Source: Halobacillus massiliensis (lineage in GTDB: Bacteria > Bacillota > Bacilli > Bacillales > Halobacillaceae). From it: a stretch of 64,000 bases of DNA. Under the pieces are notes generated by a model. It was given only the letters and a program-made list of their open reading frames with translations. It did no database searches and had not been told where the DNA came from. The stretch spans positions 4,064,541-4,128,540 of the forward strand of contig NZ_LT800499.1 in NCBI RefSeq assembly GCF_900166625.1, written 5' to 3'. Positions 17,620 through 25,385 of the stretch are shown in pieces (within the stretch, counting starts at the first letter, position 1; the number at the start of each line of letters is the position of its first letter). A program made the position numbers and the translations under genes.

Positions 17620-18426
17620 ATGCGTTCATCATATGAAAATGCTGCTTTTTTTGAACATAAATTCTGGCTGCAGATTTTAGGTGACCATGCCCGGTTCATT
17701 AGAGATTCCCTTTATCCTTCAGAAAAAGCAACGATCATTACTGCTGAGCAGTATGTTGCTGAGTGGGATAACTTTCTGCAAAAGCTGAAGGACAGGTCGT
17801 ATCAGGATCTGGCTGTTTTTTCTAAAGAGATTAAAGAGGCGGCCGAGCCGTTTAGAGAATTTAAATTGAACTTGATTGAGCGTCATTTACTGGGAAGAAT
17901 TAAAATTCACTTGTCACCTACATTTATTAATCATATGGTAAATGAGCTGGAAGAATATTTAAGAGTGCTTGAGTATTTAGAGAAGGGGGAAGTCCCTCCT
18001 GTTTTTCATGAACTTCACCATCACTCTCTCTGGCTGCTTGATGCTTCCGGCCATGCGACAGCTATTAATGATGAAATGGACGGGGTTGAGCAGAGGCTGA
18101 AGAATAAAAGCCACTTATTTGCTGAGCATTTTAATCAATTCTATCTGAAGGCTGTGGAGCTCACGGGGTATTTGAGAACGAACCTTGAATCCTTTCCGGC
18201 GTTAACCCGGTTCAACAAAGAAGTGGAAATGGAGATGGAGATTTTCAAGGCTTTCTTGCGTGAGCTTGAGGAAATGGAACTTTCTGCTGAGGTTTTAAGT
18301 ACTTTTTCTGCGCTGATGGCAGATCATATGGCCCGTGAGGAATGCTATTACCTTCATAAACTAGCTGAGTCTACCGGCGGATCACCTCCTGGCTGTGATC
18401 CAGGAAAACCGAGAACGGGATCATAA
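17620..18426 (+). CDS. DUF2935 family ferritin-like protein
   Basis: A 268-aa all-helical protein of the DUF2935 family, made of two similar halves. Each half has possible metal ligands: FFEHKFWLQILGDHARFI near the N-terminus, HELHHHSLWLLDASGHATAI in the middle and DHMAREECYYLHKL near the end. The arrangement of His and Glu on helices suggests a di-metal ferritin-like site, but the role is unknown. AAGGAGGA lies 9 bases before the ATG. The final 20 residues are Gly/Pro/Ser-rich and probably disordered. It is monocistronic with a terminator. Confidence 0.87.
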   Translation: MRSSYENAAFFEHKFWLQILGDHARFIRDSLYPSEKATIITAEQYVAEWDNFLQKLKDRSYQDLAVFSKEIKEAAEPFREFKLNLIERHLLGRIKIHLSPTFINHMVNELEEYLRVLEYLEKGEVPPVFHELHHHSLWLLDASGHATAINDEMDGVEQRLKNKSHLFAEHFNQFYLKAVELTGYLRTNLESFPALTRFNKEVEMEMEIFKAFLRELEEMELSAEVLSTFSALMADHMAREECYYLHKLAESTGGSPPGCDPGKPRTGS

Positions 18427-18456
18427 AAAAGAGAACGCCTAAGCGCTCTCTTTTCC
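18427..18456 (+). terminator. terminator after the DUF2935 gene
   Basis: AAAAGAGA-ACGC pairs with GCG-C-TCTCTTTT around CTAA with one mismatch; T-run follows. It probably also serves the convergent aldo/keto reductase gene. Confidence 0.85.
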
Positions 18457-18460
18457 TTTT

Positions 18461-19285
18461 TTATCTTACATTCATTTCATTTGGATGAGGACCTTTTCTT
18501 TCCCCTTTATCCAGTTGATTCAGCTGGGCCATATCTTCTTCTGGCAGCTCAAAATCAAAGACATCAAAGTTTTCTTCAATCCGGGATGGTGTCACAGATT
18601 TTGGAATGACAACTGTGTCATTCTGGATATGCCAGCGGATGACAACTTGTGCTGCCGTTTTTCCGTGTTTATCGGCAATCACTTGGACAGCGTTATTTTT
18701 AAGCACTTCGCCTCCCTGCATAAGCGGGCTCCAGGCTTCTACATGAATGTCATTTTCACGGCAGAATTGCTTAAGTTCATTTTGAGCCAGGAATGGATGG
18801 CATTCAACCTGGTTGATGGCAGGCTTCACATCACACTCTTCCAGCAGACGCTGAAGGTGTTCTATTTCAAAGTTACATACGCCAATGGCTCTTGTTTTGC
18901 CGTCTTTCTGCAGCTGTTCAAGAGCTTTATACGTTTCTACATATTGATCGAATTCAGGAGTCGGCCAGTGAATTAAGTATAAATCTACGTATTCCAGCCC
19001 TAGCTTCTCCAGACTTTCGTCCATCGCTTTGATCGTCGCGTCGTATCCCTGGTCTGCATTCCATACTTTTGTTGTAATGAATAACTCTTCCCGAGGAACA
19101 TTGCTTTTAGCGATCGCTTCACCGACCTGGCGTTCATTTTTATAAACTGCAGCGGTATCAATGGAACGATAGCCTGTTTCAATCGCTTTAGTTACAGCAG
19201 GTACAGCGTCTTTTTCTTCGACCTGCCATACGCCAAAACCAAGCTGAGGCATTTCTACTTTGTCGTGTAATTTAAACGTTTTCAT
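18461..19285 (-). CDS. aldo/keto reductase (YvgN/YtbE-like)
   Basis: A 274-aa NADPH-dependent (beta/alpha)8 reductase. The catalytic tetrad is intact: Asp43 and Tyr48 in SIDTAAVYKNE, Lys73 in TTKVW, His106 in LIHWP. The C-terminal IPKSVTPSRIEEN segment is the NADPH-binding loop. Length and order match bacterial AKR5-type enzymes such as B. subtilis YvgN/YtbE that reduce methylglyoxal and other small aldehydes. The gene stands alone, so the natural substrate cannot be inferred from context. Confidence 0.92.
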   Translation of the reverse strand: MKTFKLHDKVEMPQLGFGVWQVEEKDAVPAVTKAIETGYRSIDTAAVYKNERQVGEAIAKSNVPREELFITTKVWNADQGYDATIKAMDESLEKLGLEYVDLYLIHWPTPEFDQYVETYKALEQLQKDGKTRAIGVCNFEIEHLQRLLEECDVKPAINQVECHPFLAQNELKQFCRENDIHVEAWSPLMQGGEVLKNNAVQVIADKHGKTAAQVVIRWHIQNDTVVIPKSVTPSRIEENFDVFDFELPEEDMAQLNQLDKGERKGPHPNEMNVR

Positions 19286-19383
19286 TTTCTTAGACCTCTT
19301 CCTTTCTTTTGAAGGTTACAGTGGTAGTGTAGCACAGGAGTCTTTCAATCCCCTCTTATTTTGCTCACCTAAAATTATCCCAA

Positions 19384-19416
19384 CAAAAAAACCCGCGCCT
19401 TTTTCGGCGGGAGGGT
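19384..19416 (-). terminator. terminator after the DUF4362 gene
   Basis: On the minus strand a GC-rich stem (CCCGCC... with GGCGCGGG) closes a GAAAAA loop and is followed by seven T. Confidence 0.85.
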
Positions 19417-20223
19417 TTAATGGAAAAACTGCTTATATTGTTTTGTTTCTTTAATAATTTCGGCTATGCTTTCAGCCATTTCGGTCATTGCTTCCACATC
19501 TTGTCCTTCATCACAGGAAGACCATTGATAGTGCTTTTCATTGCCGTTAATCACTACCCGCAATGAATATTCAGGGGATTCCCTGCATTCATTCGTTACT
19601 TCTTTATCTCCAAAATAATTTTCCATAATTAATAATTTATAAAGACGATTTCGTTCTCCATTTGTTAAGTAAAAATTATTTTTCTTTAAGCTTACTAAAT
19701 CAGCCTGTACAGAGAGAGATTTTTCTTTCGTATCAAGAGACATTCTGTTCTCCATATCATATACAAACTGGATGTCAAAGCTGTCCTGTAGGCCTGCATT
19801 ATAAGAAATATTCAATATATCAACTTCTTCAGAGCCACACTTTACAATATATACTGTCTTGTCGGCCCTGTCTAAACGGGAAATTGAATCACAAGATTTT
19901 TCAATTACTTTTTGATCTCCATACTTATCCTGTGTCGTATCGTGTCTATACTTAACTTCGCCTTTTTCATAGTGAAGCTGCGTAGTGACAGGATCTCCTT
20001 CTTGTGTGTACTGGGTCACTTTCACTTTAGCCTCTTCTTGCTGGTCTACACTTCTCATAAAATCATCCAGGTACTGTAAATTCTTTACTTTCCCCTGGTT
20101 ATCAACAACCTCATTCTCATTTTGTCCAGTCGAATCAAGCGACATGCCGGAGATCTGATTAGAGCATCCGGCCATCAACAATAGCAGAATCACTCCTGCC
20201 CATCGAAGATGCCTATAGTTCAC
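19417..20223 (-). CDS. DUF4362 domain lipoprotein
   Basis: A 268-aa secreted lipoprotein. An N-terminal hydrophobic segment with lipobox LMAGC (Cys20) is followed by a DUF4362 domain: NQGKVKNLQYLDDFM, VKVTQYTQEGDPVTTQLHYEKGEVKYRHDTTQDKYGDQ. A second domain of about 100 residues has two Cys (NECRESPEY and WSSCDEG) that could form a disulfide outside the cell; its topology is reminiscent of small inhibitor-like domains, but I do not recognise it. Function unknown. It is 22 bases downstream of the SAM hydroxide adenosyltransferase-like gene on the same strand and may share its transcript. Confidence 0.8.
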   Translation of the reverse strand: MNYRHLRWAGVILLLLMAGCSNQISGMSLDSTGQNENEVVDNQGKVKNLQYLDDFMRSVDQQEEAKVKVTQYTQEGDPVTTQLHYEKGEVKYRHDTTQDKYGDQKVIEKSCDSISRLDRADKTVYIVKCGSEEVDILNISYNAGLQDSFDIQFVYDMENRMSLDTKEKSLSVQADLVSLKKNNFYLTNGERNRLYKLLIMENYFGDKEVTNECRESPEYSLRVVINGNEKHYQWSSCDEGQDVEAMTEMAESIAEIIKETKQYKQFFH

Positions 20224-20245
20224 ATTTCCTACCCCTATTCCTCTT

Positions 20246-21094
20246 CTATTTCTCTTTGATTTTTCTAAAGATTACCGTCCAATTGGATCCTGTCCTGATA
20301 TTATAAGCTTTAGCAAAGGATCCTTGATTAATAGCGATCGCCATATTGTCTAATGAATTGACGTAAACAAGTGGTTCTCCTTTGAAAGTATCAGCGAAAG
20401 ACCGTCCGAAGGTCATATTGTTTTGATAAATGGTATTGCTTCCATGCATTATCTCCACTTCAACTCCTGCGCCGTAAGGAATATCCATTTGTTTAAACAA
20501 CTCACGGCTGATGTTCGTCCAAAGGTTGCCAAACTGCACATCAAGAACGTCAATCATTCCTTCAGTTTCTTTGTTATTTAACTGCGGTTCTTTTACAGGA
20601 AGTGTAATGACACTATTTGCATCGATTACCGGACCTACTTCTTCAAAAGTAATAATGCCCGCAGCTAGACGTGCTCCCGTAAAGGCATAAATATCCCGTC
20701 CGTGAAAGGTGTACGATTCTCCTGATCTTGGCAGCCTGTTTACAGATTCATCAATTATTCTTGCCTCTTCTATCCCCTCCGTCCGATTAATGTGGGTGAG
20801 CGTACCGTTATCGGGGGTCACTACAAAATGGCCTTCCCCTGTCTTTACGACTATACTTCTCCTCTCAGAGCCTACCCCTGGATCTACTACAGAAACGAAA
20901 ACAGTTCCTTCAGCCCAGTAGGAAATCGTTTGCCAAAGCCGGTAAGAGGCTTCCCATATGTCAAAAGGAGGAATATCGTGGGTCAAATCATAGATCTTAA
21001 GCCCGTGATCAACAGAATGAGCGACTCCATACATCGCGTTCACAGCTCCATCACTGAGTCCGAAATCAGATTGTAAAATTAAGGTCTTGTTCAT
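20246..21094 (-). CDS. SAM hydroxide adenosyltransferase (SAM hydrolase, DUF62) family protein
   Basis: A 282-aa protein related to the fluorinase/chlorinase fold. Family members replace the sulfonium of S-adenosylmethionine with hydroxide, giving adenosine and methionine. The catalytic Asp-Arg-His set is visible: Asp in DPGVGSERR, the following Arg, and His in FHGRDIYAF. The N-terminal LQSDFGLSDGAVNAMYGV and TPDNGTL segments bind SAM. The two-domain length is standard. GAGGTAACC lies before the ATG at 21094. Its cellular role is unclear; it may limit SAM or make adenosine. A DUF4362 lipoprotein gene follows closely. Confidence 0.92.
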   Translation of the reverse strand: MNKTLILQSDFGLSDGAVNAMYGVAHSVDHGLKIYDLTHDIPPFDIWEASYRLWQTISYWAEGTVFVSVVDPGVGSERRSIVVKTGEGHFVVTPDNGTLTHINRTEGIEEARIIDESVNRLPRSGESYTFHGRDIYAFTGARLAAGIITFEEVGPVIDANSVITLPVKEPQLNNKETEGMIDVLDVQFGNLWTNISRELFKQMDIPYGAGVEVEIMHGSNTIYQNNMTFGRSFADTFKGEPLVYVNSLDNMAIAINQGSFAKAYNIRTGSNWTVIFRKIKEK

Positions 21095-21303
21095 CTGGTT
21101 ACCTCCAGTACAATCGCCAATTTATCCTAAATATTTAAAGTAATCATACATAAAGTCGACGAAAAAAACAACGACATTCGTTCGACGTTTTTGGCAATCA
21201 TCCACGAAAAAGCTTGAAATAGAATAAAAAAGTTTATAAGTCCGCATTGTGGAAGAAATTCGACTATTTTACTATAATAAAAATGATAGAAAGGAGCCGC
21301 TTT

Positions 21304-21735
21304 ATGACTAATGATAGTAAATTAACTTTAATTTCAGAGCTTGAAGGAATCTTTCGTAAATTTATCAGAGGATATAGAAGGGATTTAAACGAAAGATTAG
21401 GGGAAGGGTTTACAAATAGTGAACTCGCTTTTCTTACAGCTATTAAAGAAAACAATGAGCAGAATGTTTCTAATTTAGCATCTGGACTTAATGTATCCAA
21501 CAGCCATGCAACTTCCATCATGAACCGACTAGTCGAAAAAGACTTAATAACTAGAACAAGAAGCCAAAAAGACAGACGAGTGGTTGTTTTTGAACTGACC
21601 GACGAGGGAAATGACGTTTACTCTCATCTTAATAATAAAAGAGTCGAATATATGCAGGAAAGATTCGAAACACTTTCCACCAGTGATATAAAAGAGTTGA
21701 TCCGAATATTTTATAAGCTTGAACAAAAAAAATAG
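21304..21735 (+). CDS. MarR family transcriptional regulator
   Basis: A 143-aa winged-helix repressor. The DNA-binding part shows FTNSELAFLTAI, VSNLASGLNVSNSHATSIMNRLVEKDLI and the wing SQKDRRVVVFELTDEGNDVY, with dimerisation helices at both ends. The ATG at 21304 is chosen because AAAGGAG lies 7 bases upstream; an upstream in-frame start at 21247 would cover the likely -10 region (TATAAT at 21273). No partner gene is adjacent in the same direction, so the regulon is unknown. Confidence 0.88.
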   Translation: MTNDSKLTLISELEGIFRKFIRGYRRDLNERLGEGFTNSELAFLTAIKENNEQNVSNLASGLNVSNSHATSIMNRLVEKDLITRTRSQKDRRVVVFELTDEGNDVYSHLNNKRVEYMQERFETLSTSDIKELIRIFYKLEQKK

Positions 21736-21755
21736 ACCGGCTGAGCGGTCTTTTA
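21734..21755. terminator. terminator between MarR and DUF1450 genes
   Basis: AGACCG (21734) pairs with CGGTCT around GCTGAG and is followed by TTTT. The genes converge here. Confidence 0.8.
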
Positions 21756-21986
21756 TTCTGCATAAAAAGCAAGTTCTTCTTCAATTTTTTGACGTATTTT
21801 GTCCAGCGCCTCTTCCGGGGTGCTTCCAAAGACCCTTGTGCCATTTACCATAGCGTATGGTTTTAAGGCACATAGGCCGCAGAAGGATAAACATTCATTC
21901 ATCAACACAGCTACATCTGGATATTCAGATTCAATAATAGATTCGACATCCATCTCATTGATTAAGTTGCTGTCACATATTTCCAC
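21753..21986 (-). CDS. DUF1450 (YuzB-like) small protein, start disrupted
   Basis: A 77-aa readable part of a DUF1450 protein: EICDSNLIN at the N-terminus, LMNECLSFCGLCALKPYAMVNG with three Cys in the conserved middle, and a helical tail. The readable start is a GTG at 21986 with no ribosome site. AAGGAG followed by ATG lies further upstream (ATG at 22000), but that frame stops after two codons. One additional G in the GGGG run of ATGGGG would give MGVVVVEICD and restore a normal N-terminus. So either a base is missing from the sequence or the gene is disabled. Function of the family is unknown; the Cys pattern suggests a metal or cluster site. Confidence 0.75.
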   Translation of the reverse strand: MEICDSNLINEMDVESIIESEYPDVAVLMNECLSFCGLCALKPYAMVNGTRVFGSTPEEALDKIRQKIEEELAFYAE

Positions 21987-22016
21987 TACAACTACCCCAT
22001 GGTGAAACTTCTCCTT

Positions 22017-22964
22017 TTATACCGTGTGATCCAGTCCTAAAATGGCCCTGGCATCCTTTTCATCCTGTTTCATCTGATCGATAAGGGCATCGAGCCCGTC
22101 GAAATTCTCTTCTCCTCGCATAAACCGCAGATATTTTACTGTCACTGTCTTTCCATATAAATCACCTGAAAAATCAAGCAGATAGGCTTCCACTTTAAAT
22201 GATTTCCCACTTACTGTCGGACGGTAGCCTGCACTGATTAATGAATAGTAATGCGCATTGGCTCGGTCGTGATGAACTTCTACAACGCCGAGATAAACTC
22301 CCGGCGATGGCTGGACATATTCATCAATCTCCCCTAAGTTTAAAGTAGGAAACCCCAGCTGGCGGCCAAGGGCTTCTCCTTTTTCAACGATACCTGTTAT
22401 TTCAAAGGGACGACCGAGCAGTCCCTGAGCTGCTTCCATTTGACCGCCGGCCACTAAGGAGCGTATCTTTGTACTGCTTACTTTTTCACTGTTAAATGTA
22501 ACATGCGGGAGAACGGTTACTTGAATTCCGTGCCTGCCTGCAAGCTCAATTAAACCATCCGTACCTGCATTTCGGCCTTTTCCAAACTTAAAGCCTTCTC
22601 CTACAATAATATGGCTGATCGTAAGCTGACCTAAATGTTCAAGAACGAATTGTTCGGGAGTAATTTGAGCGTATTCTTTTGTAAAGTAAACATGGTAGTA
22701 ACGATCTACACCGGCCTGTTCGAGGAGATCACGCCTGTCCTGAAAAGACGACAATGTCTTTTGATAGTCCTTATCGCCTTTTAATATCCAAAGCGGATGC
22801 TCAGAAAAACCGAAGACCGAAATCTCTTCATCTTTCCCGCAGACGGCTCGTGCCTCTTGCAGGAGCTGTTGATGACCTAAATGCAAACCATCGAATTTTC
22901 CGATGACTAATACTGTGGACCGGTCATTGACTGGAGGCAAATCCGTTACTTCAATTGTTTTCAT
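22017..22964 (-). CDS. RibF-like riboflavin kinase / FAD synthetase
   Basis: A 315-aa bifunctional enzyme that phosphorylates riboflavin to FMN and adenylates FMN to FAD. The N-terminal nucleotidyltransferase domain has GKFDGLHLGHQQLL (usual form GNFDGVHLGH) and VSSTKIRSLVAGG. The C-terminal flavokinase domain has GRQLGFPTLNL, SPGVYLGVVEV and YGKTVTVKYLRFMRGEENFDGLDAL. Both domains appear complete. In Bacillaceae the housekeeping ribF lies beside truB and rpsO; here it stands alone next to an HD protein, so this is probably a second, paralogous copy. GGGAG precedes the ATG. Confidence 0.87.
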   Translation of the reverse strand: MKTIEVTDLPPVNDRSTVLVIGKFDGLHLGHQQLLQEARAVCGKDEEISVFGFSEHPLWILKGDKDYQKTLSSFQDRRDLLEQAGVDRYYHVYFTKEYAQITPEQFVLEHLGQLTISHIIVGEGFKFGKGRNAGTDGLIELAGRHGIQVTVLPHVTFNSEKVSSTKIRSLVAGGQMEAAQGLLGRPFEITGIVEKGEALGRQLGFPTLNLGEIDEYVQPSPGVYLGVVEVHHDRANAHYYSLISAGYRPTVSGKSFKVEAYLLDFSGDLYGKTVTVKYLRFMRGEENFDGLDALIDQMKQDEKDARAILGLDHTV

Positions 22965-23060
22965 TTTTCTGTACTCCCCTTTTTCGCGTTCCTGTGTACT
23001 CTATGTTCCATATTATAATCTCCCAAACGTTGATACAACTAATTTGCCCGATGAAAGGAA

Positions 23061-23612
23061 GTGGCTGATATTCTGGATAAAGCGCAAAAATTTGCTGACT
23101 GTGCTCACAAAGGTCAAAAACGCAAAGCCTCTAAGGAAGATTACATTAACCATCCGATTCGTGTAGCTGAAATATTGAAGAAAGCAGGTTCGTCTGAAGA
23201 ACTGATTTGTGCCGGTTACCTTCACGATGTCGTAGAAGACACCTCATATGAACTGGATGATATAGAAAAAAAATTCGGCCTTAAAGTTCGACGTCTCGTT
23301 GCTGCCCATACGGAGGATAAAACGAAAACCTGGCGTGAAAGAAAAGCCCATACGATCACTACCGTAAGAATGGCAGACAAAGAGGTAAAATCTTTAATTG
23401 TGGCTGATAAGCTCGATAACCTTTCCTCTATTGAAAATGACCAAAGAAATTTCGGCAATGAGGTGTGGGACTTTTTTAAAGCGGGTTATGATTTGCAGCA
23501 ATGGTATTATCAATCGATAGATGAACATATGCTTGACGGACTCCCTGAGCAGAAAACACCCGAATTCTTTATGGATTACCGTCGTCTCGTTCAACGAGTA
23601 TTTTCATCCTAA
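23061..23612 (+). CDS. HD domain protein, RelA/SpoT-type (p)ppGpp hydrolase-like
   Basis: A 183-aa single-domain HD phosphohydrolase related to the hydrolase half of RSH enzymes and to small alarmone hydrolases. It shows His in NHPIRVAEIL, the HD pair in GYLHDVVEDT and the closing D-x-L-D-N in VADKLDNLSSI. These match the Mn2+ site of ppGpp hydrolases. The C-terminal third is not shared with long RelA. The start is uncertain: GTG at 23061 follows AAAGGAA with almost no spacing, and no better in-frame start is visible. It stands alone with a terminator, divergent from the RibF-like gene. Confidence 0.82.
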   Translation: MADILDKAQKFADCAHKGQKRKASKEDYINHPIRVAEILKKAGSSEELICAGYLHDVVEDTSYELDDIEKKFGLKVRRLVAAHTEDKTKTWRERKAHTITTVRMADKEVKSLIVADKLDNLSSIENDQRNFGNEVWDFFKAGYDLQQWYYQSIDEHMLDGLPEQKTPEFFMDYRRLVQRVFSS

Positions 23613-23640
23613 AAAAGAGGAGCAGCCCCCCTCTTTTTTA
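23610..23640. terminator. bidirectional terminator between HD gene and MurE-like gene
   Basis: TAAAAAAGAGG (23610-23620) pairs with CCTCTTTTTTA (23630-23640); runs of A and T flank it, so it can act in both directions between convergent genes. Confidence 0.93.
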
Positions 23641-23646
23641 GGAGGA

Positions 23647-25128
23647 CTACAGATAGTGTGCTTGAATTATCTCCTCATCAGAATGGGGAATCTCTTTACC
23701 CTTAACAATTTGCGCATTGTTAATACAGCCGCTGGTCAAGAGAATAAGGTCTCCTTCCCCGGCCAGCTGCAATGCTTTTAAGACTCCCTCTTTCCTTGTA
23801 AGAGCCGTATGGATATTAGGGGCATTCGGCTCTGCAAATCCTTTTACAACTTGATTGACGATCTCCTGGGGATCATGGTAACCCGGGTGGTCTACAGTAA
23901 CTACTACCTCATCAGCCTGTCCATCAATGGCTGCCGCCATTTTCGGCATCTTATTAAAATCTCTGATTCCAATACCTGCGATCATAAGAATCAGCCGATT
24001 ATACTTTATCTTTTTAACTTCTTCTACCAAACGGGTGATCGCTACAGGCGTGTGAGCATAATCCAGAATAATTTTTGCTGCATCAGGCGCTTCAATGACC
24101 TGGAATCGGCCTTCAGGACTCTCGAGCCTCGGAAGAACATTTATAATCTGCTTCATGGTATACCCAAGTAAAACCGCCGCCCCTGCAGCTGAAAGGATAT
24201 TAGCAATATTATAGTTGCCAAAGATAGGCACATAAACGGGATAGCACTCACCGAGGTAATTTAAATAAAAGGTTGTTCCATTGTCAGATACATTTATTTC
24301 AGAGGCTTTTAGGTCCGCCTCACTTTCCTCTCTCAAACTATACGTAAGAAAAGGACCATCAAACCTTTGGAGAATGTCTGCTCCCATCCCTGCATCATCT
24401 AAATTGATAACAGCACATTTTGTCTGTTTAAATAATTGCAGTTTACATTTCTTATAATGATCTATTGTTTTATGGTATTCTAAATGTTCTTCTGAAAAAT
24501 TTGTGTGGATGGCTACATCATAAAGAATCCCTTCCACTCTCATCTGATCAAGAGCGATAGAAGAGACTTCCATTGAAACGGCCTTGTCGCCGTGCTGTTC
24601 AAGCATATGAAAAATTTGATGAAGGTCGATGGATTCAGGGGTAGTGGGAGTGCTTTTTCTATAGGCTATCTTTTCTTTTGAGGTCCAGATGCCTGTCGTT
24701 CCAATCAAGCCAGTCGGCATGTTAAGAAGGTTGAGAAGAGAGCGGACATAAGAAGACACTGTCGTCTTGCCGTTTGTCCCCGTAACTCCAATAGTTTTCA
24801 GCGTTTCATCTGCTCGATGATTGAAATGCTTCGCTATATAAGCCATTGCTTTCCTGACATCTTTCACTAGCAAAAAACTGCAGCATGGATATTTACGGCT
24901 CCACTTTTGCAAGTCTTCCTCCTTGTCGCTTACCACTGAATTCGCACCGCTCTCAATTGCTTCTTCAACATAGCAGTTACCATCTGTATTCTCTCCTCTT
25001 ATGCAGAAGAACATGGAATCTTTACAAACATTTTTAGAATGAAACATTAATGCGGTCACAGTTTGTATTTGTGGGCCGAAACATTTTACTATACCCAAAG
25101 ATTTTAGTTGATTAAAATTCATATTCAT
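23647..25128 (-). CDS. MurE-like Mur ligase lacking the DNPR motif
   Basis: A 493-aa three-domain Mur ligase most like MurE, which adds the third residue to UDP-MurNAc-L-Ala-D-Glu. The ATP site GVTGTNGKTT (near 113), the TTPES and VSMEVSSIALDQMRVEG segments, the Lys for carbamylation in HYKKCKLQLF and the SPEGRFQ motif are present. The third domain departs from MurE: the amino-acid motif DNPR reads DHPG (413-416), the G-D-R-D-x-x-K-R block reads GIRDFNKM, and the KGHE box is replaced by SGCINNAQ. It should therefore accept a different amino acid or substrate. It is divergent from a second unusual MurE-like gene. Neighbours of a cell-wall cluster are absent. Confidence 0.85.
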   Translation of the reverse strand: MNMNFNQLKSLGIVKCFGPQIQTVTALMFHSKNVCKDSMFFCIRGENTDGNCYVEEAIESGANSVVSDKEEDLQKWSRKYPCCSFLLVKDVRKAMAYIAKHFNHRADETLKTIGVTGTNGKTTVSSYVRSLLNLLNMPTGLIGTTGIWTSKEKIAYRKSTPTTPESIDLHQIFHMLEQHGDKAVSMEVSSIALDQMRVEGILYDVAIHTNFSEEHLEYHKTIDHYKKCKLQLFKQTKCAVINLDDAGMGADILQRFDGPFLTYSLREESEADLKASEINVSDNGTTFYLNYLGECYPVYVPIFGNYNIANILSAAGAAVLLGYTMKQIINVLPRLESPEGRFQVIEAPDAAKIILDYAHTPVAITRLVEEVKKIKYNRLILMIAGIGIRDFNKMPKMAAAIDGQADEVVVTVDHPGYHDPQEIVNQVVKGFAEPNAPNIHTALTRKEGVLKALQLAGEGDLILLTSGCINNAQIVKGKEIPHSDEEIIQAHYL

Positions 25129-25184
25129 CTTATCATTCCCTCACGTGTTTCTTTTTTGATGAATGGAGTGTTATGTTTTTGCAG

Positions 25185-25211
25185 ACTCTGTTAATAAGAA
25201 AAAACAGAGTG
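25185..25211. other. inverted repeat between the divergent MurE-like genes
   Basis: ACTCTGTT pairs with AACAGAGT across an A-rich loop in the 257-bp gap between the two divergent ligase genes. It may be an operator or leader hairpin. Nothing else in the gap is recognisable. Confidence 0.4.
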
Positions 25212-25385
25212 ATATGTAAAAACAGCCTTGCTCTCTTTTAGTATGAGCTTTATCTTTTTATTTTATAAAGGCGCTTTTCACTAAAACCAGTCTCTCATAT
25301 CATATCAAAATAAGCCCGGGGCTATTTCTATTGATAGTATTTAGAATAGCACAATCCTAACCTGTAAAGGCGTGAAAAAATATCC

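Noticed and set aside
23647-25128. folylpolyglutamate synthase or MurC/D/F assignment
   Set aside because: The three-domain order, SPEGRFQ and VSMEVSS segments and length fit MurE more closely than these relatives.
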